Positions 15,088-23,954 of a DNA stretch of 64,000 nt are shown piece by piece. Source of the DNA: Chloroflexota bacterium (GTDB taxonomy: Bacteria; Chloroflexota; Dehalococcoidia; Lucifugimonadales; Lucifugimonadaceae). The position numbers and the translations under genes were made by a program. The notes under the pieces are model-generated. The model saw only the letters and a program-made list of their open reading frames with translations. It had not been told where the DNA came from and made no database searches. Where the stretch lies: NCBI GenBank assembly GCA_018650845.1, contig JABIFF010000016.1, positions 1-64,000 on the forward strand, written 5' to 3'. Numbering within the stretch: the first letter of the stretch is position 1; each line of letters opens with the position of its first letter.

Positions 15088-15837
15088 ATGATCATCAAAA
15101 CTCCTATTCCTAAAATCGATATTGAACGTCCGTCGGCCGATCTGATCAAGCGCTTGCAGGGGATCGGCAGTGCAATGGCCTCTGGTGAACTTCGGAAGCT
15201 TGGAATCAAGGCTTCGGTTCTGGACGGCATAAAGACGTTTACGCCCGGCACGACCGTCGTTGGGCCGGCGATTACTCTGCAGTACCTGCCAAAGCGGGAA
15301 GATCAGTACCCAGAAGGCGAATATAAAGATCCTGAATCACAGGTTCACCGCCACGCTCTGTACCACGCTCAGGCTGGCGACATCATCGTTGTCGATGGAC
15401 GGGGTGAGAACACGAGTGGTGTGTTTGGCGACATGATGCTTACGTACTTGAAAGGTCGAGGTGGTCTAGGGATCATCATCGACGGTGCGATTCGAGATAT
15501 TCGCGGAGCCAAAGAAACTGGACTTGGAATTTGGCTAACAGGCGTAACTCCTTACGCTCACACCCAGACTGTGCAGTTCCCATACGCGTACAACGTGCCT
15601 ATTGATTGCGCCGGAACGCTTGTGATGCCTGGCGACATTATGATTGCCGATGATGATGGTGCGGTTGTGGTTCCGAAAGAGCTCGCTGAGCAGTTGGCTA
15701 AGGCTGGCGGTGAGCACGCTGAATGGGAAGATTTCACGAAAATTAAACTTTCCGAGGGTGGAGATCTTCGAAAGTACTACCCGCTTTCTGAAGAAGGCCG
15801 GGCAGAGTACGAAGAGTGGAAGAAAACTAACGGGTAG
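15088..15837 (+). CDS. RraA-like family protein (metal-dependent aldolase/decarboxylase type)
   Basis: 249 aa. Core RraA / HMG-aldolase signature: GDIIVVDGRGENTSGVFGDM, then the LGIIIDGAIRDI segment with the Arg and Asp that hold the divalent metal and pyruvyl group in the 4-hydroxy-4-methyl-2-oxoglutarate aldolase / oxaloacetate decarboxylase relatives. The older database name 'dimethylmenaquinone methyltransferase' is misleading. The C-terminal extension (about 210-249) is longer than in E. coli RraA (161 aa), as in plant-polymer and aromatic-acid degraders. Likely an aldolase or decarboxylase for a dicarboxylic oxo acid; substrate unknown. Confidence 0.9.
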   Translation: MIIKTPIPKIDIERPSADLIKRLQGIGSAMASGELRKLGIKASVLDGIKTFTPGTTVVGPAITLQYLPKREDQYPEGEYKDPESQVHRHALYHAQAGDIIVVDGRGENTSGVFGDMMLTYLKGRGGLGIIIDGAIRDIRGAKETGLGIWLTGVTPYAHTQTVQFPYAYNVPIDCAGTLVMPGDIMIADDDGAVVVPKELAEQLAKAGGEHAEWEDFTKIKLSEGGDLRKYYPLSEEGRAEYEEWKKTNG

Positions 15838-16026
15838 TTCGACTTAATCGACTGCCATGAGCTTTTGAGACGCCGTGCCTGTTCCGATCTGCTGTGATAT
15901 ATACGTTTGAGTTAGTATCGTAGTTGTATCGGAGCGCGTCGTCTCAAAGGCGATGAGTGGCAGAATTAGCCAGCGACAGCGGCGAGTTGGAGAACAATCA
16001 TCGAACCCATTGATCTGAATCTAGTC

Positions 16027-16866
16027 ATGAAACTCGATGATCCTGTATTTGTTTCGGCTGACGATGGGGAGCTGGTTGAGTCGAATGATGTGTTCAAGGA
16101 CACTATCGGTGCCGACTCAAATTCTTCAACGGTTTTCGAAGTTTGGCCTGAACTTGAAGCGTTTTGGGGGCCAGCAAGCAAGCTCCATTCCGAGGGTAGC
16201 CAGTTAAGAGCGGATGTATCCGCCACCGGCTCGGATAATCGAAAGCTGATATTCGATGTGCGGCTCACGACCATTGATTCATTGGGAACGATTGTTGGTA
16301 TTTGCCGAGATGTAACTGCAGATCGATCTCGTGAGAAAGATTTTGAGCACCGCGCTGTGACAGATCAGCTAACAGGGGTGTTCAATCGTCACCAGTTAGA
16401 GTTGCTGCTAACGCAGTCGATACGGTCTGCCCGTCGTCAGAAATCTGTAGGCAGTTTTCTGTATATAGATATCGATGAGTTCAAACAGCTCAATGATGAA
16501 CAAGGTCATTCGGCAGGCGATGTGGTGCTCAAGAAAGTCGTGGAAGTGTTGACCCAAAATCTGCGTGACTCGGACGTTGTAGGGCGTTTGGGTGGTGATG
16601 AGTTTGGGGTGATCTTGCAGGGTGCAGATATCGATGCGTCGACGAAAAAGGCGAATCAACTGATAGAGACCGTTACGAATGCAACATCGTCGATGATTTC
16701 AGGATCCGTTGAACTCTCAATTGGTGCTGCGCCGTTCCCCGTTGACGGCTGGTCCACTCTCGATGTGATCGAATCCGCCGATAAGGCGATGTACGAGGCT
16801 AAGAAAATTTCGGGAAGCCGAGTTGAGGTGACTGATCGCAATCTTGGTTCACATTCAGGCGACTAA
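16027..16866 (+). CDS. PAS-GGDEF diguanylate cyclase
   Basis: 279 aa without transmembrane helices, so cytoplasmic. An N-terminal PAS-like region (about 5-100, ending in the PAC-like GICRDVTADRSREKDFE) precedes a GGDEF domain. The active-site motif GGDEF is intact at 189-193, and an RxxD inhibitory site (RDSD, 180-183) lies exactly five residues before it, so product feedback by c-di-GMP is predicted. DIDEFKQLND near 148-157 supplies the metal/substrate Asp. It makes c-di-GMP from two GTP. No ribosome site stands out at the ATG. The orn gene 4 kb away would finish c-di-GMP breakdown. Confidence 0.92.
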   Translation: MKLDDPVFVSADDGELVESNDVFKDTIGADSNSSTVFEVWPELEAFWGPASKLHSEGSQLRADVSATGSDNRKLIFDVRLTTIDSLGTIVGICRDVTADRSREKDFEHRAVTDQLTGVFNRHQLELLLTQSIRSARRQKSVGSFLYIDIDEFKQLNDEQGHSAGDVVLKKVVEVLTQNLRDSDVVGRLGGDEFGVILQGADIDASTKKANQLIETVTNATSSMISGSVELSIGAAPFPVDGWSTLDVIESADKAMYEAKKISGSRVEVTDRNLGSHSGD

Positions 16867-16935
16867 CACGAAGAAATGATTGATCGCTAGATAGATCGTT
16901 CAGTGATGATCGAACTATCTAGCCGAGAAAAAATT

Positions 16936-17436
16936 ATGCCGTTCAACGTAGTGTTGGTTGAGCCCGAAATTCCGCAAAACACCGGCAACATCATCAGATT
17001 GTGCGCCAACACTGGCGCTACGTTGCATTTGGTCGAACCACTGGCTTTCGATATGACCGAAAAAAGCCTACGGCGAGCTTCGTTGGATTACAGCCATCTG
17101 ACCGACGTTGTGATCCACAAATCAGTCGACGATATTTTCGAAACGCTTGATCTTGATAGGACTTTCGCGACCACGGTGGGCGGTAATAAAACCTACAACG
17201 AAGTTGAGTATCAGCCTGATGACACGATCATTTTCGGATCGGAAAGTCGGGGTCTTCCCGACGCTGTTCTATCTGCCATTGCTCCAGATAATCGACTAAG
17301 TATTCCAATGATGCCTTCGAACAGAAGTATTAATCTTTCGAACGCCGTTTCGCTGGTGGTTTACGAAATGTGGCGTCAGCAGTCGTTTGTTGGCGGCGAG
17401 CTTTCGAAACAGTCTTCACGACCGTACTTTTCTTAG
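16936..17436 (+). CDS. trmL: tRNA (cytidine(34)-2'-O)-methyltransferase TrmL
   Basis: 166 aa from ATG 16936, where the family normally begins (MPFNVVLVEPEIPQNTGNIIRLCANTG); an ATG at 16903 would add 11 unconserved residues. SPOUT knot methyltransferase: motif I NTGNIIRLCANTG, motif II IFGSESRGLP and motif III LSIPMMPSNRSINLSNAVSL, which form the SAM-binding knot. It 2'-O-methylates the wobble base of tRNA-Leu isoacceptors using SAM. Length matches TrmL (about 155-165 aa). It stands between a diguanylate cyclase and a convergent mutarotase gene. Confidence 0.94.
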   Translation: MPFNVVLVEPEIPQNTGNIIRLCANTGATLHLVEPLAFDMTEKSLRRASLDYSHLTDVVIHKSVDDIFETLDLDRTFATTVGGNKTYNEVEYQPDDTIIFGSESRGLPDAVLSAIAPDNRLSIPMMPSNRSINLSNAVSLVVYEMWRQQSFVGGELSKQSSRPYFS

Positions 17437-17468
17437 CTGGCGTGTTCGAGTAGGCGTTCTCGTTGTGG

Positions 17469-17813
17469 TTACTTAAACCATTCAGAATCGAAGGCAAGCG
17501 TTGCCACGTGCCACAGTTCGCTGTCGTTGGCTTCAGGGACTTTTTGCATGAACGACGACATGATTTGCTGCCATTCTTCGTTTCGCTTGGTGCCTTCGTA
17601 GCTCTTGAAATCTCGTCCTAGTTCGAAATCGTCCGGAACCGTTAAGTACATGAATAGATGATTCCCGCTTCGGAAAATCTCCATTCGCTCAACACCTAGT
17701 GCTTTGCGTTTTTCGTGCACCTCAGGCCAGGCGTTGCGGTGGTAATCCTCGTACTTAGCAATGATTTCAGGATCGTCGATTAGATCGACGACTTGTGCGA
17801 TGGATTTGGACAT
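17469..17813 (-). CDS. rhaM: L-rhamnose mutarotase (RhaM / DUF718 family)
   Basis: 114 aa, close to the 104 aa of E. coli RhaM. The dimeric alpha/beta-barrel signature is seen: VVDLIDDPEIIAKYEDYHRNAWPEV with the likely catalytic His25, then MEIFRSGNHLFMYL and the C-terminal ELWHVATLAF. It interconverts alpha and beta anomers of L-rhamnose (or related deoxysugars). No rhamnose isomerase or kinase is nearby; the divergent neighbour is an amidohydrolase. L-rhamnose or fucose from algal polysaccharides would fit with the sulfatases at 19.8 and 24.4 kb, but this is inference. Confidence 0.85.
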   Translation of the reverse strand: MSKSIAQVVDLIDDPEIIAKYEDYHRNAWPEVHEKRKALGVERMEIFRSGNHLFMYLTVPDDFELGRDFKSYEGTKRNEEWQQIMSSFMQKVPEANDSELWHVATLAFDSEWFK

Positions 17814-17908
17814 TTTCTCTTTTCGGTTCGTGTAGAGCAGGAATCACTGTCGGTGCAGTAGGATAGTCGCTCATTTTCGCTCTTGGTTCGTAATTGGAGA
17901 TTTGAATA

Positions 17909-19141
17909 GTGAACACGCAAGCGATTGTCGGATCGACGATCATCGACGGAACAGGTTCTGAACCTGTTACAAACGGCACGATTCTTATTCGAGACGGCAA
18001 GATCGTGGAGGTTGGCCCAGCTGGAAGCGTAGTCGTGCCACCCGACGCTAGCCCGATCGACGCCACCGGCAAATTTACTATGCCGGGGATTATCGATTCA
18101 CACGTGCATGTGAGTCCGAACCAAGATATTCCCGAAGACATTCGCCTGAATCTTCGTGTTGGTTTCAATGCGATAAACACGCTGAGGCAATCACTAGGTG
18201 CTGGGGTGACAACAGTCGTCAGCATCGGTGGTGGTCCGCCAGCTGTTGAGCTAACGAACGCTATCAACGAAGGCTATGTAGATCAGTGTGCAAATCAGAT
18301 TACTGCTGGGGTGGTGAATGCTTCAGGCGGACACGTGCGCGGCATTCATGCTGACGGCCCGTGGGAGATTCGAAAGGCCGTTCGTAAGCTCGCTTCTGCC
18401 GGTTGCACGATGATCAAAACCGCTGCAACGGGTGGTTTTCAGTGGGAGCACGAACGGGTGCACTGGCCTGACTACACCGAAGAGGAACTAACTGCGCTGG
18501 TGGATGAGGCTCGGATGCGCGATATGCCGGTTGCTGCGCACGCTCACGGCCACGAAGGCCTTAAATATGCTGTGAACGCCCGGGTGCACATGGTTCACCA
18601 CGGTGCGTTGATCGACGATGAGGGGCTTGAGGCGATAACCAAGGCTGATCTGTATTTCGTGCCGACGCTATTTACGACGAATCGTTATCGTATTTCCAAG
18701 ATCGAATACCCGTGGACTCGAGAGCGGATGAACGAGGCGTACCCGATTCATCGCGAGGGCGTTTCAAAGGCTCACAAGATGGGAACGAAGATCGCTTTGG
18801 GTACAGACGGTGGTCCCGGCGATGCGATGATCGAGATGTCTGAAATGGTCGACTGCGGTCTTTCGCCTATGGATGCAATTGTGGTTGGGACGCGAAACAC
18901 GGCGGATGCGTTGTCGATTTTGGATAAGGTCGGAACGGTTGAATCAGGCAAAGATGCCGATTTGCTGATCGTCGGCAAGAATCCGCTCGACGATATCGAC
19001 GTGCTGCAGGATCAGGACAATATCTCGCTAGTTATGACGCATGGCAAAGTGCAGACTACTTCCGAAGAGATGAAAACCTATCTCAACCCGCGACTAAGCG
19101 GTCCACCACGACGAATCGTTCGTGTGAATACCGAGATGTAG
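17909..19141 (+). CDS. Metal-dependent amidohydrolase (imidazolonepropionase/prolidase-like)
   Basis: 410 aa from GTG 17909 with GGAG 8-10 bp upstream. Amidohydrolase superfamily TIM barrel with flanking beta-domain: H65-x-H67 (DSHVHVS), a probable carboxylated Lys at K170 (MIKTAATGG), H211 in AAHAHG, H230/H231, and the terminal metal Asp in ALGTDGG. It hydrolyses C-N bonds of cyclic amides, dipeptides or similar. The sequence is of the 'amidohydrolase family' group that includes Xaa-Pro and ureidic hydrolases. It is divergent from the rhamnose mutarotase gene; substrate unknown. No signal peptide, so cytoplasmic. Confidence 0.9.
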   Translation: MNTQAIVGSTIIDGTGSEPVTNGTILIRDGKIVEVGPAGSVVVPPDASPIDATGKFTMPGIIDSHVHVSPNQDIPEDIRLNLRVGFNAINTLRQSLGAGVTTVVSIGGGPPAVELTNAINEGYVDQCANQITAGVVNASGGHVRGIHADGPWEIRKAVRKLASAGCTMIKTAATGGFQWEHERVHWPDYTEEELTALVDEARMRDMPVAAHAHGHEGLKYAVNARVHMVHHGALIDDEGLEAITKADLYFVPTLFTTNRYRISKIEYPWTRERMNEAYPIHREGVSKAHKMGTKIALGTDGGPGDAMIEMSEMVDCGLSPMDAIVVGTRNTADALSILDKVGTVESGKDADLLIVGKNPLDDIDVLQDQDNISLVMTHGKVQTTSEEMKTYLNPRLSGPPRRIVRVNTEM

Positions 19142-19181
19142 GGTGGGGTTCGGGCTGCCCTTCTGACATCCCCCCGGCAAA

Positions 19182-19220
19182 ACTACCTGCGTTCGGCTTT
19201 GTCGTATTCGGCGTAGATGT
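19182..19220. repeat. Left 39-bp direct repeat flanking the HNH gene
   Basis: Identical at 38 of 39 positions to 19814-19852 (single T/C difference at the seventh base). The other copy is the last twelve codons and stop of the sulfatase gene on the minus strand. This copy is detached from any sulfatase coding sequence and sits 40 bp before the HNH start. It marks the left limit of an inserted or duplicated segment of 632 bp. Confidence 0.9.
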
Positions 19221-19260
19221 CTCTGGTATAACAGCACTTGAATCCCTGAAAGGACACCCT

Positions 19261-19803
19261 TTGGCCATCTACAACACTGCTTCAGATTCGGCGAAGACTG
19301 CCGTACGTTCTTTCCTGACCAAACTCGGAGAACAATATTTGGGAAGATCGATTAACACTGGGTCGGGAAAAGGGAAGAAAGATTGGGCACGTATTAAGGA
19401 AACCGTGTTCGGAAACGCCTGTGCATATTGTGGCGTTTCCGATGTCGCTCTCGGAATGGAACACCTGATTATGTTCAATCGAGCAGAATGTGGGTTACAT
19501 CATCCTGGGAATCTGGTGCCGTGCTGTACGCCGTGTAATAAACGCGCTCGAGATGAAAATAAAGCCTACGTTGATTGGCGCACGCATCTTGAATCAAGAG
19601 ACATATCACGATCAGACAAAGACAAACGATTGCGCCGAATCGAAGCCCACATTGTTGCTGAAGATTACCCTGAATTGAGTGGTGACGAGCAAAAGGCTAT
19701 CGAGATACTGGCCAACTCTTTGTACTCTTCGATCCAGGCCGAAGTTCAGAAGTCTTTAGACATTTACTCCGAACTAGACGAGGCGTTAATTCATAGTAGA
19801 TAA
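19261..19803 (+). CDS. HNH endonuclease domain protein
   Basis: 180 aa from TTG 19261 with CTGAAAGGA 7 bp upstream. HNH beta-beta-alpha-metal fold with zinc ribbon: C54-x2-C57 (CAYC), E67-H68 as first catalytic His region, GNLVPCC with N84, and C89-x2-C92 (CTPC) followed by NKRAR. It therefore keeps nuclease residues. N-terminal and C-terminal helical parts (about 1-50 and 110-180) have no family I know and could recognise DNA. No methyltransferase or DNA-modification gene is close, which argues against a restriction system. It sits between 39-bp direct repeats, suggesting self-mobility. Confidence 0.85.
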   Translation: MAIYNTASDSAKTAVRSFLTKLGEQYLGRSINTGSGKGKKDWARIKETVFGNACAYCGVSDVALGMEHLIMFNRAECGLHHPGNLVPCCTPCNKRARDENKAYVDWRTHLESRDISRSDKDKRLRRIEAHIVAEDYPELSGDEQKAIEILANSLYSSIQAEVQKSLDIYSELDEALIHSR

Positions 19804-19813
19804 CGTGTGCTCT

Positions 19814-19852
19814 ACTACCCGCGTTCGGCTTTGTCGTATTCGGCGTAGATGT
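19814..19852. repeat. Right 39-bp direct repeat, within the sulfatase 3' end
   Basis: Covers the stop codon and the last twelve codons of the sulfatase gene read on the minus strand. It matches 19182-19220 at 38 of 39 bases. Because this copy is attached to the intact gene body, the sulfatase protein end is preserved. Confidence 0.9.
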
Positions 19853-21212
19853 AGGGGTGTTCGGGATCGTAGTGGGTTAGCGTGTCGGGATTGTCGACTC
19901 GTCCGTGTGGGCGAACGTCATTGCCTTCGATGCCGCTTACTTTGTCACCTAGATCTAAGCGACAAGCTTCGATCAAGCCATTGAGTCGTGCGACCACGTC
20001 TGGATGCTGATCGAATACGTTTGTGGTTTCACCGATATCGGCGCGTAGATCGTATAACTCGTTGATCTCTTCATCGAGTTTTCGAACGTGGAGCTTCCAG
20101 CGGTCGTCTCGTACCGCTTCGATGTTGTTTCGGTGGTAGTAAAAGAACTCTGTACGCGGTGATTCGGTTGGCTCCGTTGCGAACATCAGTGGCGAAACAT
20201 CTTTGGTATCGGTAGTTCGATCCTGAGGAACCTTGGCTCCGGTTAGGCCAGCGATCGTCCCGAAGAAATCGATCGACGACGTAAGTTCGTTTCGTACTTC
20301 TCCCGCAGGAATTTTTCCGGGCCAGCGCATGATGCAAGGAACGCGCTGTCCGCCATCCCACGTCTGGCCTTTTTGTCCACGAAGAGCCCCGTTGCTGCCG
20401 CCCTGATCTTGCAATCGAGAACCGTTGTCGCTGGTGAAAATCACGAGGGTGTTTTCGTCTAGACCCTGTCGTTTGAGTTCATCAAAAATTACTTCTGCAA
20501 CCCAGTCGACGCCTGCGACACATGCTCCGTAGTCGCCGTTTTCAGAAGCGTTCACGAGGTTCTCTGGTGCGTATAAAGGCAAGTGCACGTACATGTGGGC
20601 AAAGTAGAGGAAGAATGGATTTTCCTTGTTGCCTCGAATGAATTTCACCGCTTCTTCTGTGTAGCGCTCCGTGAGTGCTCGAAGATCGGGCTGTTCTTGG
20701 ATCACTTCCGAATCCCGAATTAGCGGGAGGGGTGGGCGACTTCGCAGTTGTTCTAGCCGATCGTGGTCGTCGATAGTTGGGTCTTCAACCTGTCGGCCCA
20801 TATCGTTGCTGTAGGGGAGACCGTAATAACTATCGAACCCATGATTTGTTGGCAGGAATTCTTTCTGGTCACCGCAGTGCCACTTGCCTATGATCTTGGT
20901 CGAGTATCCAACGTCTTTCAGAGCGCCTGCGATGGTCGTTTCATCAGGGTTTAGGCCGATAGCGTCGCCCGGAAACAGAACCCAGTAATCGTCAAACTCG
21001 CCAAAGCCAATTCGCTGAGCGTAGCAGCCAGTGAGGAGTGCTCCACGGGAGGGTGAGCAGACGCCTGAGGCTACGTAGAAATCGGTGAATCGCACACCCT
21101 CGGCAGCCATCTTGTCGAGGGCTGGGGTTTTGTTGATTTTGGATCCGTAGACGCCAAGATCTCCGTAACCAAGATCGTCGGTGTTGATGAGTACGATATT
21201 CGGCTGTGCCAT
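19815..21212 (-). CDS. Type I sulfatase (arylsulfatase A-like)
   Basis: 465 aa. The formylglycine signature CSPSRGALLTG is at C52, which must be oxidised to formylglycine for activity. NTDDLGYGDLG near 10-20 supplies the first metal Asp pair and FTSDNGS the second. No signal peptide is visible at the start (MAQPNIVLINTDD), so it appears cytoplasmic or incompletely annotated at the N-terminus. Hydrolyses sulfate esters, perhaps of algal or host glycans. No formylglycine-generating enzyme or anaerobic maturase in the window. The 3' end is the target of the 39-bp duplication. Confidence 0.94.
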   Translation of the reverse strand: MAQPNIVLINTDDLGYGDLGVYGSKINKTPALDKMAAEGVRFTDFYVASGVCSPSRGALLTGCYAQRIGFGEFDDYWVLFPGDAIGLNPDETTIAGALKDVGYSTKIIGKWHCGDQKEFLPTNHGFDSYYGLPYSNDMGRQVEDPTIDDHDRLEQLRSRPPLPLIRDSEVIQEQPDLRALTERYTEEAVKFIRGNKENPFFLYFAHMYVHLPLYAPENLVNASENGDYGACVAGVDWVAEVIFDELKRQGLDENTLVIFTSDNGSRLQDQGGSNGALRGQKGQTWDGGQRVPCIMRWPGKIPAGEVRNELTSSIDFFGTIAGLTGAKVPQDRTTDTKDVSPLMFATEPTESPRTEFFYYHRNNIEAVRDDRWKLHVRKLDEEINELYDLRADIGETTNVFDQHPDVVARLNGLIEACRLDLGDKVSGIEGNDVRPHGRVDNPDTLTHYDPEHPYIYAEYDKAERG

Positions 21213-21403
21213 TTGGCTCCCGTTTCTATTTCGTTGTTGCCCAGAAAACTTGGGACAGTTTGCACGTAAAAGATGGGTTCGAACAGCGATGCCGTAGTCA
21301 ATTTGCGTGCATCCATTGGAATCGTAACCAGCAACTGAGATATGGTCTGGTCATATCGTCTCGTTCAACAGGGCGGCTTATGGAGCCGTTTGGAGTCTTA
21401 TCG

Positions 21404-21751
21404 ATGCTGTTCTTCCTGCTCGCAAACCTAACCGATGACGGTCTTCAAGCCTGTGTCGAAAACCCAGACGCATTCGCCGAGGCGTGCGATTCGATCAATG
21501 TTCCGGGCGCACGTTTGCTTTCGCGCTACGCAACGTTGGGACAGTACGATTTCGTGGTGCTTGTTGAAGCCGATAGTGCGCAGACGATGTCGAGACTTTC
21601 GGTAGTGCTTGGTGCGAACGCTCATGTGCACGTGGAGTCGATGCAGGCGATTACGGCTCACTTGATGTCGGAACGAGAAGAGAAGCTTATTCACTCCGAT
21701 AATCCAGAGACGAAATCCGAACCGGCGGCACCTGCAGAAGCGGCAAGTTAG
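21404..21751 (+). CDS. GYD domain protein
   Basis: 115 aa from ATG 21404, with GGAG 8 bp before it; earlier in-frame starts lack a ribosome site and conserved sequence. Family GYD (ferredoxin-like alpha/beta fold): LFFLLANLTDDGL, the ARLLSRYATLGQYDFVVLVEA core with the G-x-Y-D/F motif, and the regular beta-alpha-beta end. Function of this family is unknown; some are grouped with dimeric barrel proteins and AsnC-like ligand domains. The C-terminal tail is Pro/Ala-rich and probably disordered. It is divergent from the sulfatase gene and may share its promoter region. Confidence 0.8.
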   Translation: MLFFLLANLTDDGLQACVENPDAFAEACDSINVPGARLLSRYATLGQYDFVVLVEADSAQTMSRLSVVLGANAHVHVESMQAITAHLMSEREEKLIHSDNPETKSEPAAPAEAAS

Positions 21752-21870
21752 CTGAATTATTTGCAGGGACTGTCTAGGCTTCCGCCGATTATCGTCGGAG
21801 CTATGGTGCTCAAGCCCTAACGGCCATCGGAACGAACGATTTACGAGTGGTGTTAGGGTAGGGTTTCGAG

Positions 21871-22743
21871 ATGAATTCGCTTCAAATCAATCTCTTCAAA
21901 AACTCTTACTGGAGTCTTTTACTCGTAGGGGCTTTCCTGCTGCTGATGACGGCCGCATGCAGCGACGATGAGGGCTTCAGGAACGACCCTCGTGATTCTG
22001 GACAGGGTGGCGGTAACTCTCAGCACGAAGGGGCTCCTGAGCCGGTTCCGACTGAAGATTTTGAACCCGAGCCTGGTCAATTGCCAGGCCGTACTCACGG
22101 CGATAGAACACACGGTATTTGGCCGCAAGTTTGGTCGCAACACGCTCCCACGATTCAAAGCTGGGAGTACAAGGTCAATTGCGGTCAGGCTGAATCGCAC
22201 ACGGAATCATGCTTCTTATCGGATCTGACATCGGTTCGGGTTACGACTCCTTCTGGTGAGTTGATTGAACTTGAGAAGGATTTCAATACAAACGACTTTT
22301 CAGGCGAGGTGACGCGAAGGTGGGTTTTGTATGGACCTGAGGACGGCGATTTGCCTGCCCGGGGCGACTACGTATTCAGCTATAGCCGTGGGGCGGAGCT
22401 GATTTACGAGCAAGCCATTCCTTACGATTCGGGAGTGATTTCGTATCCGACTGGGGTCGAATGGAAGCGTTCAGCGAACGACATAGTTGTGAACTGGATT
22501 CCGCCGCCTGAAGCTGCTGACGACATGCACTACAAGGCGTTGATTTGGCAGGTGGAAGATACTCCCGAGCTGTTCGTTTCCGACGTGTTTGATTGGGATG
22601 TCGATACGGCGGTGCTAAAAGATGTGCCGATGATCGTTGGCGGCAAATATTCGCTTAACGTGGCGATATATTTCGACGATGGCTACGCCTACAGCGAATA
22701 CGTTATTTTCGAGTGGCCAGAGCCGGGTGAGACGGGGTATTAG
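21871..22743 (+). CDS. Lipoprotein of unknown function
   Basis: 290 aa. Signal peptide with lipobox ending at C30 (LMTAAC), then an acidic, Gly/Asn/Pro-rich spacer (about 31-80). The globular part is beta-rich, with two Cys close to each other (NCGQAESHTESC, about 104-115) that could form a disulfide. The pattern (WVLYGPEDGDLPARGDYVFSY) resembles fibronectin-like beta-sandwich proteins, though no family is certain. Exported and lipid-anchored is well supported; role unknown. Confidence 0.7.
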   Translation: MNSLQINLFKNSYWSLLLVGAFLLLMTAACSDDEGFRNDPRDSGQGGGNSQHEGAPEPVPTEDFEPEPGQLPGRTHGDRTHGIWPQVWSQHAPTIQSWEYKVNCGQAESHTESCFLSDLTSVRVTTPSGELIELEKDFNTNDFSGEVTRRWVLYGPEDGDLPARGDYVFSYSRGAELIYEQAIPYDSGVISYPTGVEWKRSANDIVVNWIPPPEAADDMHYKALIWQVEDTPELFVSDVFDWDVDTAVLKDVPMIVGGKYSLNVAIYFDDGYAYSEYVIFEWPEPGETGY

Positions 22744-22774
22744 GCGTGACGTGAGGGTTGTCGATATGGAAATT

Positions 22775-22898
22775 GTCATTCTGAACTTGATTCAGAATCG
22801 ATTTCTAACGCCGAGTTCACGGTAGCTAGAAGATTAATCTAGTTCTGAAAGTTCGATTCGTCCGTAAGTAGATAATTCTGAATCAAGTCCAGAATGAC
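22775..22898. repeat. Inverted pair of family A repeats
   Basis: GTCATTCTGAAC-TTGATTCAGAATC at 22775-22799 and its near-exact reverse complement (one base changed) at 22875-22898 enclose about 75 bp. The arrangement equals that at 2508-2652 although the interior differs, so the ends are the conserved part, as in MITE-like elements or paired 3' hairpins. Confidence 0.8.
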
Positions 22899-22930
22899 AT
22901 AACGCCGCCAGCAATTCGTATACTCAATAC

Positions 22931-23920
22931 ATGTTTATTGGCAATGTCGAAGTAAAAGGGCTGGCGCGACTGGCCCCCATGGCTGGAATTTCTAACGCTG
23001 CGTACCGCATGGTTGCTCGCGAGTGCGGCAGCGCGCTTACAACCAGCGAAGAGATTGATGCTACGGGTCTGACTCGTAAGAATACGAAGACCCGTTATGA
23101 CATTGCGAAGTACCTGCCTGAAGAAAAGCCAATCGCACTTCAGATTCTCGGTGCCAACGCTGAAACGCTCGTTCCGGGAGCGCAGTGGTTGCAGGATCAA
23201 GGCGCAGACATCATCGATTTGAACATGGGTTGCCCTGTTCAGAAGATCACGAAGACGGGTCGTGGTTCGGCGATGATGAAGGATGTTGCTAAAACCGCCA
23301 AGATTCTCGAAGCGATGCGGGCTGTATTGACCGTTCCGTTCACGATTAAGATTCGCAGCGGTTGGGACGAAGAACATTTGAACGCTGTTGAAGTTGCCAA
23401 GATGGCTGAAGACGTTGGAGTGGATGCGATTACCGTTCACCCACGAACCCGCACGCAGCAGTTCTCAGGTCTTTCCAAGTGGGAGATGATCACTCAAGTC
23501 GTCGATGCTGTAAATATTCCGATTACTGGCAATGGCGATGTGAAATCGATGTCAGACGCTCGACGAATGGTCGCTGAAACCGGCGTTGAGTCGGTGATGA
23601 TTGGTCGGGGTGCCATGGGTAAGCCGTGGGTGTTCGACGAGTCGTTCGAAGATCTTTCAGAGATCGATAAGTATGAATATCAGACTCGAGTGATCAATCG
23701 TCACACCGCACTAATTATCGAGCTATTCCCTGAGAATGTTGGACTGATTCAGATGCAGAAGCATCTCTCGTGGTACGCCGGTGGGCGAGATCGGGTTCGA
23801 CAGTTCAGGGTGGAACTGTTTGGCGCCGATACCTACGAAGAAACTCGAGAGATTTTCGACCGTTACTGGGCGTCAGTCGATCCCGCGAATTCTGAACAGC
23901 CGAATATGGCTGCTGTTTAG
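22931..23920 (+). CDS. dus: tRNA-dihydrouridine synthase (DusB type)
   Basis: 329 aa. FMN-dependent TIM barrel with N-terminal LAPMAGISNAAYR, catalytic Cys101 in LNMGCPVQKITKTGRG, phosphate-binding ITGNGDV and MIGRGAMGKPW. Reduces specific uridines in tRNA to dihydrouridine with NADPH. Length and motifs match bacterial DusB. The gene is preceded by a repeat pair rather than by a clear operon. Confidence 0.94.
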   Translation: MFIGNVEVKGLARLAPMAGISNAAYRMVARECGSALTTSEEIDATGLTRKNTKTRYDIAKYLPEEKPIALQILGANAETLVPGAQWLQDQGADIIDLNMGCPVQKITKTGRGSAMMKDVAKTAKILEAMRAVLTVPFTIKIRSGWDEEHLNAVEVAKMAEDVGVDAITVHPRTRTQQFSGLSKWEMITQVVDAVNIPITGNGDVKSMSDARRMVAETGVESVMIGRGAMGKPWVFDESFEDLSEIDKYEYQTRVINRHTALIIELFPENVGLIQMQKHLSWYAGGRDRVRQFRVELFGADTYEETREIFDRYWASVDPANSEQPNMAAV

Positions 23921-23954
23921 CAGACGGCGCGTTTCATTCGGTGGCCGTGAGTCA

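Larger units (their letters stand above)
19182..19813 (+). mobile_element. Candidate single-gene HNH insertion at the 3' end of a sulfatase gene
   Basis: The 632-bp unit from the left repeat to the base before the right repeat contains exactly one gene with its own ribosome site and an HNH nuclease product. The insertion leaves the sulfatase reading frame complete, as elements that target gene 3' ends do. There is no integrase or transposase, no intron signature and no inverted ends, so a free-standing homing-type endonuclease or a simple segmental duplication are the two readings. Confidence 0.4.

Noticed and set aside
19261-19803. HNH gene as part of a restriction-modification or defence island
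   Set aside because: No methyltransferase, helicase or other defence gene near it, and it is bounded by direct repeats inside metabolic genes.
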